57,199 nt of DNA from an uncultured Saprospiraceae bacterium (lineage in GTDB: Bacteria > Bacteroidota > Bacteroidia > Chitinophagales > Saprospiraceae), in the NCBI GenBank assembly GCA_937872385.1, contig CALMSO010000094.1:1-57199 (forward strand), in the 5' to 3' direction. The notes beneath the pieces are model-generated. The model saw nothing but the letters and a program-made list of their open reading frames with translations, did not search any database and was not told the DNA's origin. Positions 35,139 to 42,482 of the stretch are shown in pieces (positions within the stretch are counted from its first letter, which is position 1; the number at the start of each line of letters is the position of its first letter). The position numbers and the translations under genes are program-made.

Positions 35139-35927
35139 CTATGGTTTAATTTTTTTTACCACATTAAAAATATAGCCGGGAAAGAAGCGATACACCCAAA
35201 ACAACATCCGCTCGCGGAAAGGCCCCGGTGCCAGATAGGTTTTCCCTTGCCGCAAGGCTTTCACAATCTGCGCGGCGCACTCCTCTGGCGAAATGCCATT
35301 GTCAATATTTCGATCGGTTGAGGCAAAAGCCGAGCCATCGCCGGTGAGCGCGTTGCGGGCAATGTCGGTCTTTACGGAAGCTGGCCGCACCATGAGCACC
35401 CGGATACCGGTTTGCCAAGTTTCGGTGCGCAAGGCATAGAAAAACCCTTCAATGGCGTGCTTCGACGCGGAGTAAGCCGTGCGGTATGGCAGGCCGACCA
35501 CGCCCGTCACGCTGCTGAGTACAACGTATTGCCCTGCGTTGCGTTCTAGAAAATGGGGCAGAACGAGATTTGACAAATACACCGTGCCGAAGAAGTTGAT
35601 TTCCATGATGTTGCGATATACCGACAAATCGGTGTCCTTGGCTAAGCTGCGCTGCGAAATCCCGCCGTTATTCACCAAAATATCAATTTGCCCGTATGCC
35701 TCCAGAACGGCTTGTACCTTCGCTGGCAAGGCTTCCGTTTTCGACAGGTCGAGCGGCAGCACCAGCACCTTTTCCGGATACGGACAACGGCTGCGTACTT
35801 GCTCCAACGCCTCTGCTCGCCGCGCCGACAACACTAAACGAGCGCCCTCTGCTGCCAAGGCATAGGCCAAGGCCTCACCAATACCCGACGAAGCGCCCGT
35901 AATCCACACTACTTTGTTTTCAAACAT
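35139..35927 (-). CDS. Short-chain dehydrogenase/reductase (SDR)
   Basis: A 262-residue NAD(P)-dependent oxidoreductase. The cofactor motif TGASSGIG, NNGG (usual NNAG with a Gly in place of Ala), the catalytic Ser in VLSSVTGVVG, and YSASK with catalytic Tyr and Lys are present. The C-terminal tail (ERMLFWVYRFFPGYIFNVVKK) is hydrophobic and basic, which suggests membrane association, as in DHRS7-like SDRs. ATG at 35927 is used. It lies 52 bases downstream of the kinase-like gene on the same strand. Together with the next two genes it may form a hydroxyacyl-CoA pathway. Substrate unknown. Confidence 0.88.
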   Translation of the reverse strand: MFENKVVWITGASSGIGEALAYALAAEGARLVLSARRAEALEQVRSRCPYPEKVLVLPLDLSKTEALPAKVQAVLEAYGQIDILVNNGGISQRSLAKDTDLSVYRNIMEINFFGTVYLSNLVLPHFLERNAGQYVVLSSVTGVVGLPYRTAYSASKHAIEGFFYALRTETWQTGIRVLMVRPASVKTDIARNALTGDGSAFASTDRNIDNGISPEECAAQIVKALRQGKTYLAPGPFRERMLFWVYRFFPGYIFNVVKKIKP

Positions 35928-35979
35928 ATTTATCTCTTTGTTAATCAACGAATTTAGTCGTAAAATGCCTTACTGATTC

Positions 35980-37041
35980 TCACTGCACCTCACCTTTTGC
36001 AAGAGCGCCGACGCCCTTAGCCGCAAAGTCCCGGATAACTCCAATCAATTCGCCAAAGCGGGGGTCTTGGGTGTAGCCCTTTTTCCAGCGCGCATAGATT
36101 TGCTGGGCAATAACGGTGTTTTTATATAAACCGAAAACGTAATAAAACAATATATCCGATAAGTCCCGGCCACTTTGCGCTGCGTAGCGTTCAATCACTT
36201 CCTGCCGGCTCAGATTACCCGGTAGCCAGGTGCTGTTGAGCTGACGGGCGAATGCACTGTCGGTAGGTTCTATCCAATAAGCTAAGGTAGCGCCAAGGTC
36301 CATGAGCGGATCGCCAACGGTTGCCATTTCCCAGTCCAGCACGCCAATGATGTGCGTCCAGTTATCGGGTTGAAACACTACATTGTCGTATTTATAATCA
36401 TTATGCAAAAAAGCAGGTGCTTGCGCGCGCGGCGGATGCGCCAACAGCCAGTCTTCAATGGTTTTCATGTCCTGCAAATCATCGGTTTGTGCATTGTAAT
36501 AGCGCTTGATCCAGCCTGCTACTTGTCGCTGCACATAGCCTTCGGGCTTGCCCAATGCCGCCAGTCCGGTATGATGAATATCGAGCCGATGTAGTGCTAC
36601 CAGATTGTCCACCAGCGCCTCCGAAGCCTGCCGCAGCACCGCCGGCGCGAGTGCCATTTTCAATGCATTCGCCGGACGCAAAATATTGCCTTCGAGGCAT
36701 TCCATAACATAAAATGGTGCGCCCAGCACGCTTTCGTCATCGCAAAAGACAATCGGTCGCGGGATTTTATCATAATGCCCTTGCAAAAGCGACAATACTC
36801 GATACTCGCGGCCCATGTCGTGCCCGCCTTTGATATTGGCACCAAAAGGCGGCCGACGCAGCACGTACGCACCGGTGGAAGTGTGCAGGCAATACGTCAG
36901 ATTAGAAAACCCGCCAGGAAACTGTCTGATTTCCAGCAAGTTGCCCATGGCCGGAGCCTGCCCCCGCAAATAAGTCGTCAGTGCAGTTTCGTCAAGCGCT
37001 TCGCTGGCGCGCACGGGTATGGTTGGGTCAGGTGTTTTCAA
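35980..37041 (-). CDS. Aminoglycoside-phosphotransferase-fold kinase, ACAD10/11 kinase-like
   Basis: A 353-residue kinase of the APH/choline kinase fold. The nucleotide region has QFPGGFSNLTYCL and YVLRRPPFG; the catalytic loop is LHNDYKYDNVVF (H-N-D-x3-D-N type); the Mg-binding motif is VLDWEMATVGDPLMDLG. This combination, with RRPPFG, is typical of the kinase domain joined to the acyl-CoA dehydrogenase in human ACAD10/ACAD11 and of bacterial LvaA. Those enzymes phosphorylate 4-hydroxyacyl-CoAs. Here it is a separate gene with an acyl-CoA dehydrogenase upstream. TTG at 37041 or GTG at 37014 are possible starts; no ATG fits. Antibiotic resistance is unlikely. Confidence 0.85.
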   Translation of the reverse strand: MKTPDPTIPVRASEALDETALTTYLRGQAPAMGNLLEIRQFPGGFSNLTYCLHTSTGAYVLRRPPFGANIKGGHDMGREYRVLSLLQGHYDKIPRPIVFCDDESVLGAPFYVMECLEGNILRPANALKMALAPAVLRQASEALVDNLVALHRLDIHHTGLAALGKPEGYVQRQVAGWIKRYYNAQTDDLQDMKTIEDWLLAHPPRAQAPAFLHNDYKYDNVVFQPDNWTHIIGVLDWEMATVGDPLMDLGATLAYWIEPTDSAFARQLNSTWLPGNLSRQEVIERYAAQSGRDLSDILFYYVFGLYKNTVIAQQIYARWKKGYTQDPRFGELIGVIRDFAAKGVGALAKGEVQ

Positions 37042-37131
37042 TGCCTTTGTGATTTATAGTATTTGCAATAAAAACGACTAACAAACAACCGTTCAACTAT
37101 TTTGATTTCTTTAGCAAAAATTCGTAATCAA

Positions 37132-37400
37132 CTGATTATCAGTGATTAGATGATAAATAATAGATGCCAGATGCCAGATTTTTAGATGCCAGACTTTAGG
37201 ACGGGACGCTGTTTGCTGTTCGCTGTTCGCTGTTTGCTGTTCGCTGTTCGCTGTTTGCTGTTCGCTGTTCGCTGTTCGCTGTTCGCTATTTGCTGTTCGC
37301 CGCACAGTCAGTAAGTGTTGTATCCTCAACTTTTCAACCTCTCTAAACCTATTCCCCTATTTGTCCTATTCCCCAATTAACAAATAACAATGTCCCATTA
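37132..37400 (-). repeat. Modular heptamer element, copy A
   Basis: A 269-bp composite, read on the minus strand. In order: TAATGGGACATTGTTA (37385-37400), GGGGAAT-type mini-repeats, CTTACTGACTGTGCGGC, thirteen heptamers of GCGAACA/GCAAACA (37210-37300), CGTCCCGTCCTAAAG, heptamers ending in TCT (GGCATCT), then AATCACTGATAATCAG (37132-37147). It begins two bases after the acyl-CoA dehydrogenase stop and ends about 90 bases before the kinase gene. Copy B at 42222-42434 has the same modules in the same order on the opposite strand. Confidence 0.9.
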
Positions 37401-37401
37401 T

Positions 37402-38616
37402 TTACTTCCGGCGCGTGTCTAACCCATATTGTTTGAGCACGCTGCGAGCAATGCTCTGCTGATGCACCTCATCGGCTCCATCCCAGATGCGTGCGCCCCG
37501 CTCGTGCCGATAGATAGCTGACAGGATCAGATCGTCCGTGACGCCAAGGGCCCCGTGCACCTGAATGGCGCGATCGAGCACCCGCAGCACCATATTGGCG
37601 GCGTACAGTTTAATACCCGACACTTGGTCGCGCACGGCTTTTTGCCCAAACTGGTCAATGTTGTGAGCGGTACGCAGCACCAACAGCCGCGCCGCGTCAA
37701 TTTCTACTCGGCTTTCCGCAATGAATCCTTGAATGAACTGCTTTTCGCCCAGCATTACGCCGTCCTCTATTTCGCGGGTAGCCGCTCGTTGGCACATTAA
37801 GTCGAATGCCTTTTCGGCAATACCCACCCAGCGCATACAATGATGAATACGCCCCGGCCCGAGGCGCTCCTGTGCCAGCCGAAAGCCTTCCCCTTCGGCA
37901 CCGATGAGGTTGGCCACCGGCACTCGGCAATCGGTATAATGTATTTCGGCATGACTGAACCAGCCGCCGCCTGCTTCGCCAAATACTGGAATATTGCGCA
38001 CCAAATCAAAACCCGGTGTATCCGTCGGCACAATGAGCATACTGGCCCTTTGGTGCGGTGCCGCATCCGGATTGGTAATCGCCATCACTACGGCAAAGGC
38101 GGCTCCGTCGGCCGCCGAGGTAAACCACTTGTGCCCATTGATAATGTAGGAATCGCCATCGCGTACGGCAGTGGTAGCCATGCGGGTAGGATTGGAACCA
38201 GCAAACTCCGGCTCCGTCATTGAAAAGCAACTGCGAATGCTGCCCTCCATGAGCGGTTTGAGAAAGCGCGCTTTGATGTCCGCTGAGCCAAATTTATGAA
38301 TCAGCTCGGTATTGCCAATATCCGGTGCCTGACAATTGAACGTATAATGCCCGAAAAATGGTGCGTGGGCTAAGGCCTCACTCACTTGGCCAAATTCGCA
38401 GAGTGTCAGCCCTGGCCCGCCGTCGGCCACTGGCAGATGCAAACCCCACAAGCCCAGCGCCTTTACTTTTTCTCGTTTCTGGTTGAGCAGCGCCATCATA
38501 TCGCGCACATGATGAAATGAAAACTGCGCCTCTAAGGGTATCAATTCTTCCTTAACAAAGGTCTGGATTTGCGGTAGCAGGGTCTTCAGACGCTCGGTGG
38601 CAAAGACATGTTCCAT
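37402..38616 (-). CDS. Acyl-CoA dehydrogenase, ACAD10/11-like
   Basis: A 404-residue FAD enzyme. Residues 1-125 are the helical N-terminal domain, then FSMTEPEFAGSNPTRM (FAD/substrate block), GHKWFTSAADG, the beta domain, and the C-terminal helical domain with VHGALGVTDDL. The catalytic region reads ARIWDGADEVHQQSIA. Ordinary acyl-CoA dehydrogenases have a Glu-Gly-Thr signature there; a D-G-x-D-E-V-H version is the mark of ACAD10/11 and related bacterial enzymes. In that family the protein handles a phosphorylated hydroxyacyl-CoA. The kinase gene downstream supports this. Confidence in the subfamily is moderate. Confidence 0.9.
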   Translation of the reverse strand: MEHVFATERLKTLLPQIQTFVKEELIPLEAQFSFHHVRDMMALLNQKREKVKALGLWGLHLPVADGGPGLTLCEFGQVSEALAHAPFFGHYTFNCQAPDIGNTELIHKFGSADIKARFLKPLMEGSIRSCFSMTEPEFAGSNPTRMATTAVRDGDSYIINGHKWFTSAADGAAFAVVMAITNPDAAPHQRASMLIVPTDTPGFDLVRNIPVFGEAGGGWFSHAEIHYTDCRVPVANLIGAEGEGFRLAQERLGPGRIHHCMRWVGIAEKAFDLMCQRAATREIEDGVMLGEKQFIQGFIAESRVEIDAARLLVLRTAHNIDQFGQKAVRDQVSGIKLYAANMVLRVLDRAIQVHGALGVTDDLILSAIYRHERGARIWDGADEVHQQSIARSVLKQYGLDTRRK

Positions 38617-38751
38617 GCTGTTATTATGGGTTTTGGTTGGTCAGGTAGTTTCCGGTCATTAGCGACTCAATCAGGGTGCCAAGATACAAAAAACGGTGTA
38701 ATAAAAAACGACCAAACGTACTCCTGTGTGAACAGCCACAAGGTGCGGGCA

Positions 38752-38784
38752 TAAAAAAAGCCTTATCCAGAAAAGATAAGGCTT
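38752..38784 (-). terminator. Intrinsic terminator after rpmA
   Basis: On the minus strand a 10-bp stem (AAGCCTTATC / GATAAGGCTT) with a 7-base loop is followed by a run of seven T. It lies 31 bases after the rpmA stop and separates it from the acyl-CoA dehydrogenase gene. Confidence 0.92.
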
Positions 38785-38814
38785 CAAAACATAAAGCTAT
38801 GAAAACTAAGTTCT

Positions 38815-39507
38815 TTATTCTTCTTCGTTGACTACACGACCGCCCTTGAGTTCGTCCTGATATTGTTGGAGCGCCTCCCAATTGCCTGCGGCTGCCAGTT
38901 CGGCCTGCTTGGCCCAAGTGGTCGGGTCGTGCATCCGGTAGCGGCTGCCGGCTTCCGCCAAGATTTCCTTGAGCTTTTCCATATCGGCTTGCGCTAAGGC
39001 TGCCCAGGTATTGATACCTGCGTCTTGCAGCAGACCTTCAATCTTGGGGCCAATGCCCTCAATGGCTTTCAGGTCGTCTGCTTTGATGGTTTGCCCGGAG
39101 GGAAGTTTAATCGTGTCGCCTGCTTTTGGCGCGGTGGTTGCTGTTTTCGGAGCTGCTGCTTCCGCCACCGGTGCTGCTTCTACCACTGGAGCTTCCTCCA
39201 CTACTGGAGCGGGCTTCGGTTTGGCTACTGGTGCAATCGTTTCAGCTACGCCATGCAGCGGCACGATATTGACGTACGTACGGTTTTGTTTTCTTCTTCT
39301 GAACTCGACAGTACCTTCTATAGAGGCGTGCAGGGTATAATCCTTACCCATGTACACGTTTTCGCCGGGGTGGAAACGGGTGCCGCGCTGCCGCACAATG
39401 ATATTACCTGCCTTGGCATATTGACCGCCAAAGAGCTTGACACCCAGTCGTTTAGCATTACTATCTCTACCGTTCTGAGTACTACCTTCGCCTTTTTTAT
39501 GTGCCAT
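38815..39507 (-). CDS. rpmA: Ribosomal protein L27 fused to a helix-hairpin-helix domain
   Basis: A 230-residue protein where L27 is normally about 85. Residues 1-85 are standard L27 (MAHKKGEGSTQNGRDSNAKR, GNIIVRQRGTRFHPG, GKDYTLHA, GTVEFRRRK). Residues about 95-140 are a Pro/Ala/Glu/Val linker with PVVEEAPVVEAAPVAE. Residues about 155-230 hold a helix-hairpin-helix-like domain: LKAIEGIGPKIEGLLQDAGI, then LAEAGSRYRMHDPTTWAKQA. A similar domain is known fused or adjacent to ribosomal or other proteins in Bacteroidota. It may bind RNA or DNA. The start MAHKKG lacks the cleaved N-terminal extension of Firmicutes L27. It lies 72 bases after rplU. Confidence 0.93.
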   Translation of the reverse strand: MAHKKGEGSTQNGRDSNAKRLGVKLFGGQYAKAGNIIVRQRGTRFHPGENVYMGKDYTLHASIEGTVEFRRRKQNRTYVNIVPLHGVAETIAPVAKPKPAPVVEEAPVVEAAPVAEAAAPKTATTAPKAGDTIKLPSGQTIKADDLKAIEGIGPKIEGLLQDAGINTWAALAQADMEKLKEILAEAGSRYRMHDPTTWAKQAELAAAGNWEALQQYQDELKGGRVVNEEE

Positions 39508-39579
39508 GATTGGAACTTTTTTGAGATTGCTTACCAACCGCGCTATAAAAGTACAACACAATCGGTAATAAAATAATTT

Positions 39580-39894
39580 TTACGCGACAATACTGTCAAT
39601 CTTAATTTTTGTAAAGCTTTGACGATGTCCTTTTTTCAATTTGTAGCCTTTGCGTCTTTTCTTTTTGAAGACAATCACCTTGTCTCCTTTCTGATGCCCC
39701 AGTACGGTAGCATTGACTTTGGCTGCATTGAGCACCGGCTTGCCAATGGTGATTTGACCTTCTCCGTTTTCTACCAGCAGTACCTGGTCAAACGCAAGTT
39801 GGTCGCCCGCCGTGGCTTCTAACTGGTGGACGAAGATCTCTTGACCTTCCTCAACTTTGAATTGCTGACCAGCTATGGTTACGATTGCAAACAT
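39580..39894 (-). CDS. rplU: Ribosomal protein L21
   Basis: A 104-residue 50S protein. MFAIVTIAGQQFKVEEGQ, the basic segment VFKKKRRKGYKLKKGHRQSFT and KIKIDSI are family hallmarks. ATG at 39894 is the family start; the longer frame has 37 non-family residues. It is the first gene of rplU-rpmA, driven by the promoter at 40038-40068. Confidence 0.97.
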   Translation of the reverse strand: MFAIVTIAGQQFKVEEGQEIFVHQLEATAGDQLAFDQVLLVENGEGQITIGKPVLNAAKVNATVLGHQKGDKVIVFKKKRRKGYKLKKGHRQSFTKIKIDSIVA

Positions 39895-40234
39895 GAGCGA
39901 ATAATTGTTAATTAATGTAATTTTGACTGCTTTTATACTTATTTTGGGGCTGCTTTTTTGTTTTAAAAAATTGAAATTCAGTACTTTAAAACCCGCTTTA
40001 AACAATGATTCCCACTATTTAAACCCAAAATGGCTGGCAAAGGTAATTTTTTTATCTGATTTTACCAAGTCCCTTTTGCAAAGAAAATTTGTTCGTACCA
40101 AAAAAATAGCGAAACAACACAATGGGCTGTCATTCAACAAACTTTAACGTTTTGTTGTCAACCGCTGAGTGTAGCGCAAGGTTTAGGTGGTTGATGTTCT
40201 ATCCATCTTTATTACTAACCAAAAGCACAAAACT
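39895..40234. other. Divergent region, rplU / DUF2911 gene
   Basis: 340 bases without a gene. The minus-strand rplU promoter lies at 40038-40068 and leaves a leader of about 140 bases, long enough for an L21-type autoregulatory structure, although none was resolved. The plus-strand side shows no clear consensus promoter for the DUF2911 gene. Confidence 0.5.
40038..40068 (-). promoter_or_regulatory. Promoter of rplU-rpmA
   Basis: On the minus strand TTG (40066-40068) and TACCTTTG (40038-40045) are separated by 20 bp, matching the phylum consensus. Confidence 0.72.
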
Positions 40235-40765
40235 ATGCGACTCAAGACGCACTTATTTTTACTGACCGCCCTACTGACCACGGCTTTTTTGTCTCAGGCT
40301 TGCGCCCAACAAGACAAATCAAAGCGCCCCAGCCCTCCAGCTGAAGCCAAAGCCACAGTAGGCGACCTGTCTATTGCTATCAATTACAACAGCCCGGCTG
40401 TGAAAGGCCGCGAAATCTGGGGCAAACTCGTACCCTACGGAAAGGTATGGCGTACTGGTGCCAACGAAGCCACCACTTTTGAGGTAAACACCGATGTGAC
40501 CATCAACGGGCAAGCGCTGCCAGCTGGCAAATACGCACTGCTCACCATTCCTACCGATGGCGAATGGACGCTGATTTTCAATAAGGACGCGGGCCAGTGG
40601 GGCGCTTATAATTACAACGAAGAGCAAGATGTCTTGCGCGTGAACATAGCAGCGAGCAAAGCCGCCGAGTTTTCCGAGCGAATGACTTTTCAAGTAAATG
40701 ACAGTGGTCAGGTGACTTTCAACTGGGAAAACCTGACTTTCAGCTTTATGGTAACGAAAGCATAA
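40235..40765 (+). CDS. DUF2911 domain protein, exported
   Basis: A 176-residue periplasmic or lipid-anchored protein. The signal sequence covers residues 1-22 (LFLLTALLTTAFLSQACA). The Cys at about 22 could be a lipobox, but the preceding Ser-Gln-Ala is not ideal. The mature domain has SPAVKGREIWGKLVPYGKVWRTGANEATTFEV (first 20: SPAVKGREIWGKLVPYGKVW), the hallmark of DUF2911, and GQALPAGKYALLTIP. Function unknown; the family is widespread in Bacteroidota. ATG at 40235 is used rather than an upstream GTG. It is followed by a strong terminator. Confidence 0.88.
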   Translation: MRLKTHLFLLTALLTTAFLSQACAQQDKSKRPSPPAEAKATVGDLSIAINYNSPAVKGREIWGKLVPYGKVWRTGANEATTFEVNTDVTINGQALPAGKYALLTIPTDGEWTLIFNKDAGQWGAYNYNEEQDVLRVNIAASKAAEFSERMTFQVNDSGQVTFNWENLTFSFMVTKA

Positions 40766-40776
40766 ATCAATAGTGG

Positions 40777-40820
40777 CAAGGTGGCCGCGCTTCGGAGCGA
40801 GCTACCTTGTTGCAATTTTT
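40777..40820 (+). terminator. Intrinsic terminator after the DUF2911 gene
   Basis: Stem CAAGGT/ACCTTG extended by GGC/GCT-type pairs, with an inner CGCT/AGCG hairpin and TCGG loop, followed after seven bases by five T. Confidence 0.75.
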
Positions 40821-40885
40821 GTCATACTATCGGATTGCAATAAAAAACCAACCATTCTACCAGCGCGTAATTCATACAAAATTGT

Positions 40886-40893
40886 TATCTTTG
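40886..40893 (+). promoter_or_regulatory. -7 element of the serine hydrolase gene
   Basis: TATCTTTG 18 bases before the ATG at 40911. No good -33 TTG at the expected distance, so it may need an activator. Confidence 0.6.
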
Positions 40894-40910
40894 ACAAAAG
40901 CCGATAACAT

Positions 40911-42197
40911 ATGAAACACCTGCTGGCCTGCCTTTCCCTCCTGTTCTTCTATCTATTTGCGCCTGCCCAAGCTGCACCAGAAGCGGTGGGGCTGTCTGCC
41001 GAGCGCCTGCAAAGGCTCGACCAGCGCATCCTGCAACACGTTGAGGCGGGGCAAGTGCCTGGAGCCGTGGCGCTCATCGCCCGTCGCGGTCAGGTAGCGC
41101 ATTTCAAGGGCTATGGCGCACAAGATATAGAAGCCGGAATGCCCATGCGCACCGATGCTATTTTTCGCATTGCCTCCATGACCAAGCCCGTCACCACAGT
41201 AGCGGCTATGATGCTTTTTGAAGAAGGTAAATTTTCGCTCGACGACCGGGTATCAAAATACATTCCAGCATTTGCACAACCTCAAGTACTCATAATAGAC
41301 GCGACGGCTCCGGCCGGCTATCGGCTCGAAGCGGCGCGCAGCCCCATCACCATTCGGCAGCTGCTCACGCACACTTCCGGCATTGTATATGGCTTTTCGG
41401 GCTTGCCGTTTATAGAAAACCTGCACAAGGAAGCGGGCATTTCGGATGGGCTTGTAGAGACAGAGGGCACGCTTGAAGAATGGGCTGCCAAGTTAGCGAC
41501 ACAACCCTTGGCGCATCATCCCGGCGAGCGTTTTTCGTACGGTTTGAATACCGACCTGCTGGGGCGTTTAGTAGAAATCTGGTCGGGAATGTCCTTAGAT
41601 GCGTTTTTTCAGCAGCGCATTTTCGAGCCATTAGGTATGGCAGATACCCACTTTTTTCTACCGGAAGATAAGGTGACACGCTTAGCCTCGGTGTATGAAC
41701 CTGCGCCAGATGGCGGCTTGCGCAAAACCCCGCCCATAGAGCAAAGACGCGGGGCAGAGGTCTATTCCGTTAGTTATCATTACGCCGGGCCGCGCACGTT
41801 TTTTTCCGGTGGCGCAGGGTTGGCTTCCACTGCGAGTGATTACTTTCGCTTTGCGCAAATGCTACTCAATGGTGGCGCGCTGGATGGCGTACGCCTGCTG
41901 GGCCCCAAAACCGTTGAACTGATGCGTAGCAACCAAATCGGTGATTTACCTTTTTGGCGGCAAGGACAGCGGATAGGCTTCGGTTTGTTTGTAGAACAAG
42001 GGCCTGAGCACACTGGTCAGCCTGGCTCGGCTGGTACTTTCGGGTGGGGTGGTTTTTTCAGCACTTTTTTCCGGGTAGATCCACAGGAGGAGATGGTAGC
42101 CATTCTGATGACGCAGATGCATCCTAATAACAGCAGTATTGGTAGCGATTTTCAAGTACTTGTTTATCAATCCATTATAGAAACAAACAAGCGGTAA
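40911..42197 (+). CDS. Serine hydrolase, class C beta-lactamase/DD-peptidase family
   Basis: A 428-residue exported enzyme. Signal peptide residues 1-21 (ending APAQAA). The catalytic S-x-x-K is SMTK (Ser about 89, Lys about 92); the Tyr motif is FSYGLNTDLLG (Tyr about 210); the third box is GTFGWGGFFSTFF near residue 371. Known relatives are DD-carboxypeptidases, esterases (EstB) and lipase-like proteins. True beta-lactamase activity cannot be claimed because the Tyr motif is Y-G-L-N, not Y-A-N. It is monocistronic with its own -7 box. Confidence 0.88.
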   Translation: MKHLLACLSLLFFYLFAPAQAAPEAVGLSAERLQRLDQRILQHVEAGQVPGAVALIARRGQVAHFKGYGAQDIEAGMPMRTDAIFRIASMTKPVTTVAAMMLFEEGKFSLDDRVSKYIPAFAQPQVLIIDATAPAGYRLEAARSPITIRQLLTHTSGIVYGFSGLPFIENLHKEAGISDGLVETEGTLEEWAAKLATQPLAHHPGERFSYGLNTDLLGRLVEIWSGMSLDAFFQQRIFEPLGMADTHFFLPEDKVTRLASVYEPAPDGGLRKTPPIEQRRGAEVYSVSYHYAGPRTFFSGGAGLASTASDYFRFAQMLLNGGALDGVRLLGPKTVELMRSNQIGDLPFWRQGQRIGFGLFVEQGPEHTGQPGSAGTFGWGGFFSTFFRVDPQEEMVAILMTQMHPNNSSIGSDFQVLVYQSIIETNKR

Positions 42198-42221
42198 ACA
42201 ATTGACATAAGCTGGTTTAAG

Positions 42222-42434
42222 TAATGGGACATTGTTAGAAAGGTTAGAAGGGTTAGAAAAGTTGAGGGGGTTAGAAGGCTTACTGACTGTGCGGCAAACA
42301 GCGAACAGCAAACAGCGAACAGCAAACAGCGTCCCGTCCTAAAGTCTGGCATCTCAAAACCTGGCATCTGGCATCTAATATCTATCGTCTATTATCTATC
42401 GTCTATTATCTATCGTCTAATCATTGGTAATCAG
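42222..42434 (+). repeat. Modular heptamer element, copy B
   Basis: A 213-bp composite between convergent genes. It starts with TAATGGGACATTGTTA (42222-42237) and GGTTAGAA-type mini-repeats, then CTTACTGACTGTGCGGC, five heptamers GCAAACA/GCGAACA (42294-42328), CGTCCCGTCCTAAAG with GGCATCT units, a tract of NNNNTCT heptamers (ATCGTCT/ATTATCT alternating), and AATCATTGGTAATCAG (42419-42434). It is the plus-strand counterpart of copy A at 37132-37400, with fewer GCRAACA units and more TCT units. Confidence 0.9.
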
Positions 42435-42482
42435 CGATTTATGATTTTTATATTGAGAATAATTATGTCCGAGTACTTACTT

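Noticed and set aside
35980..37041. Aminoglycoside resistance kinase
   Set aside because: Motifs and neighbours fit the ACAD10/11-type kinase; no resistance context or mobile DNA.
37111..37329. 72-residue minus-strand reading frame with a repeated ANSEQRT pattern
   Set aside because: It is only the translation of the heptamer tract (21 bases = 3 units) and has no start context.
40911..42197. Class C beta-lactamase
   Set aside because: The S-x-x-K motif is present but the Tyr motif is Y-G-L-N and the family is broad; resistance cannot be claimed.
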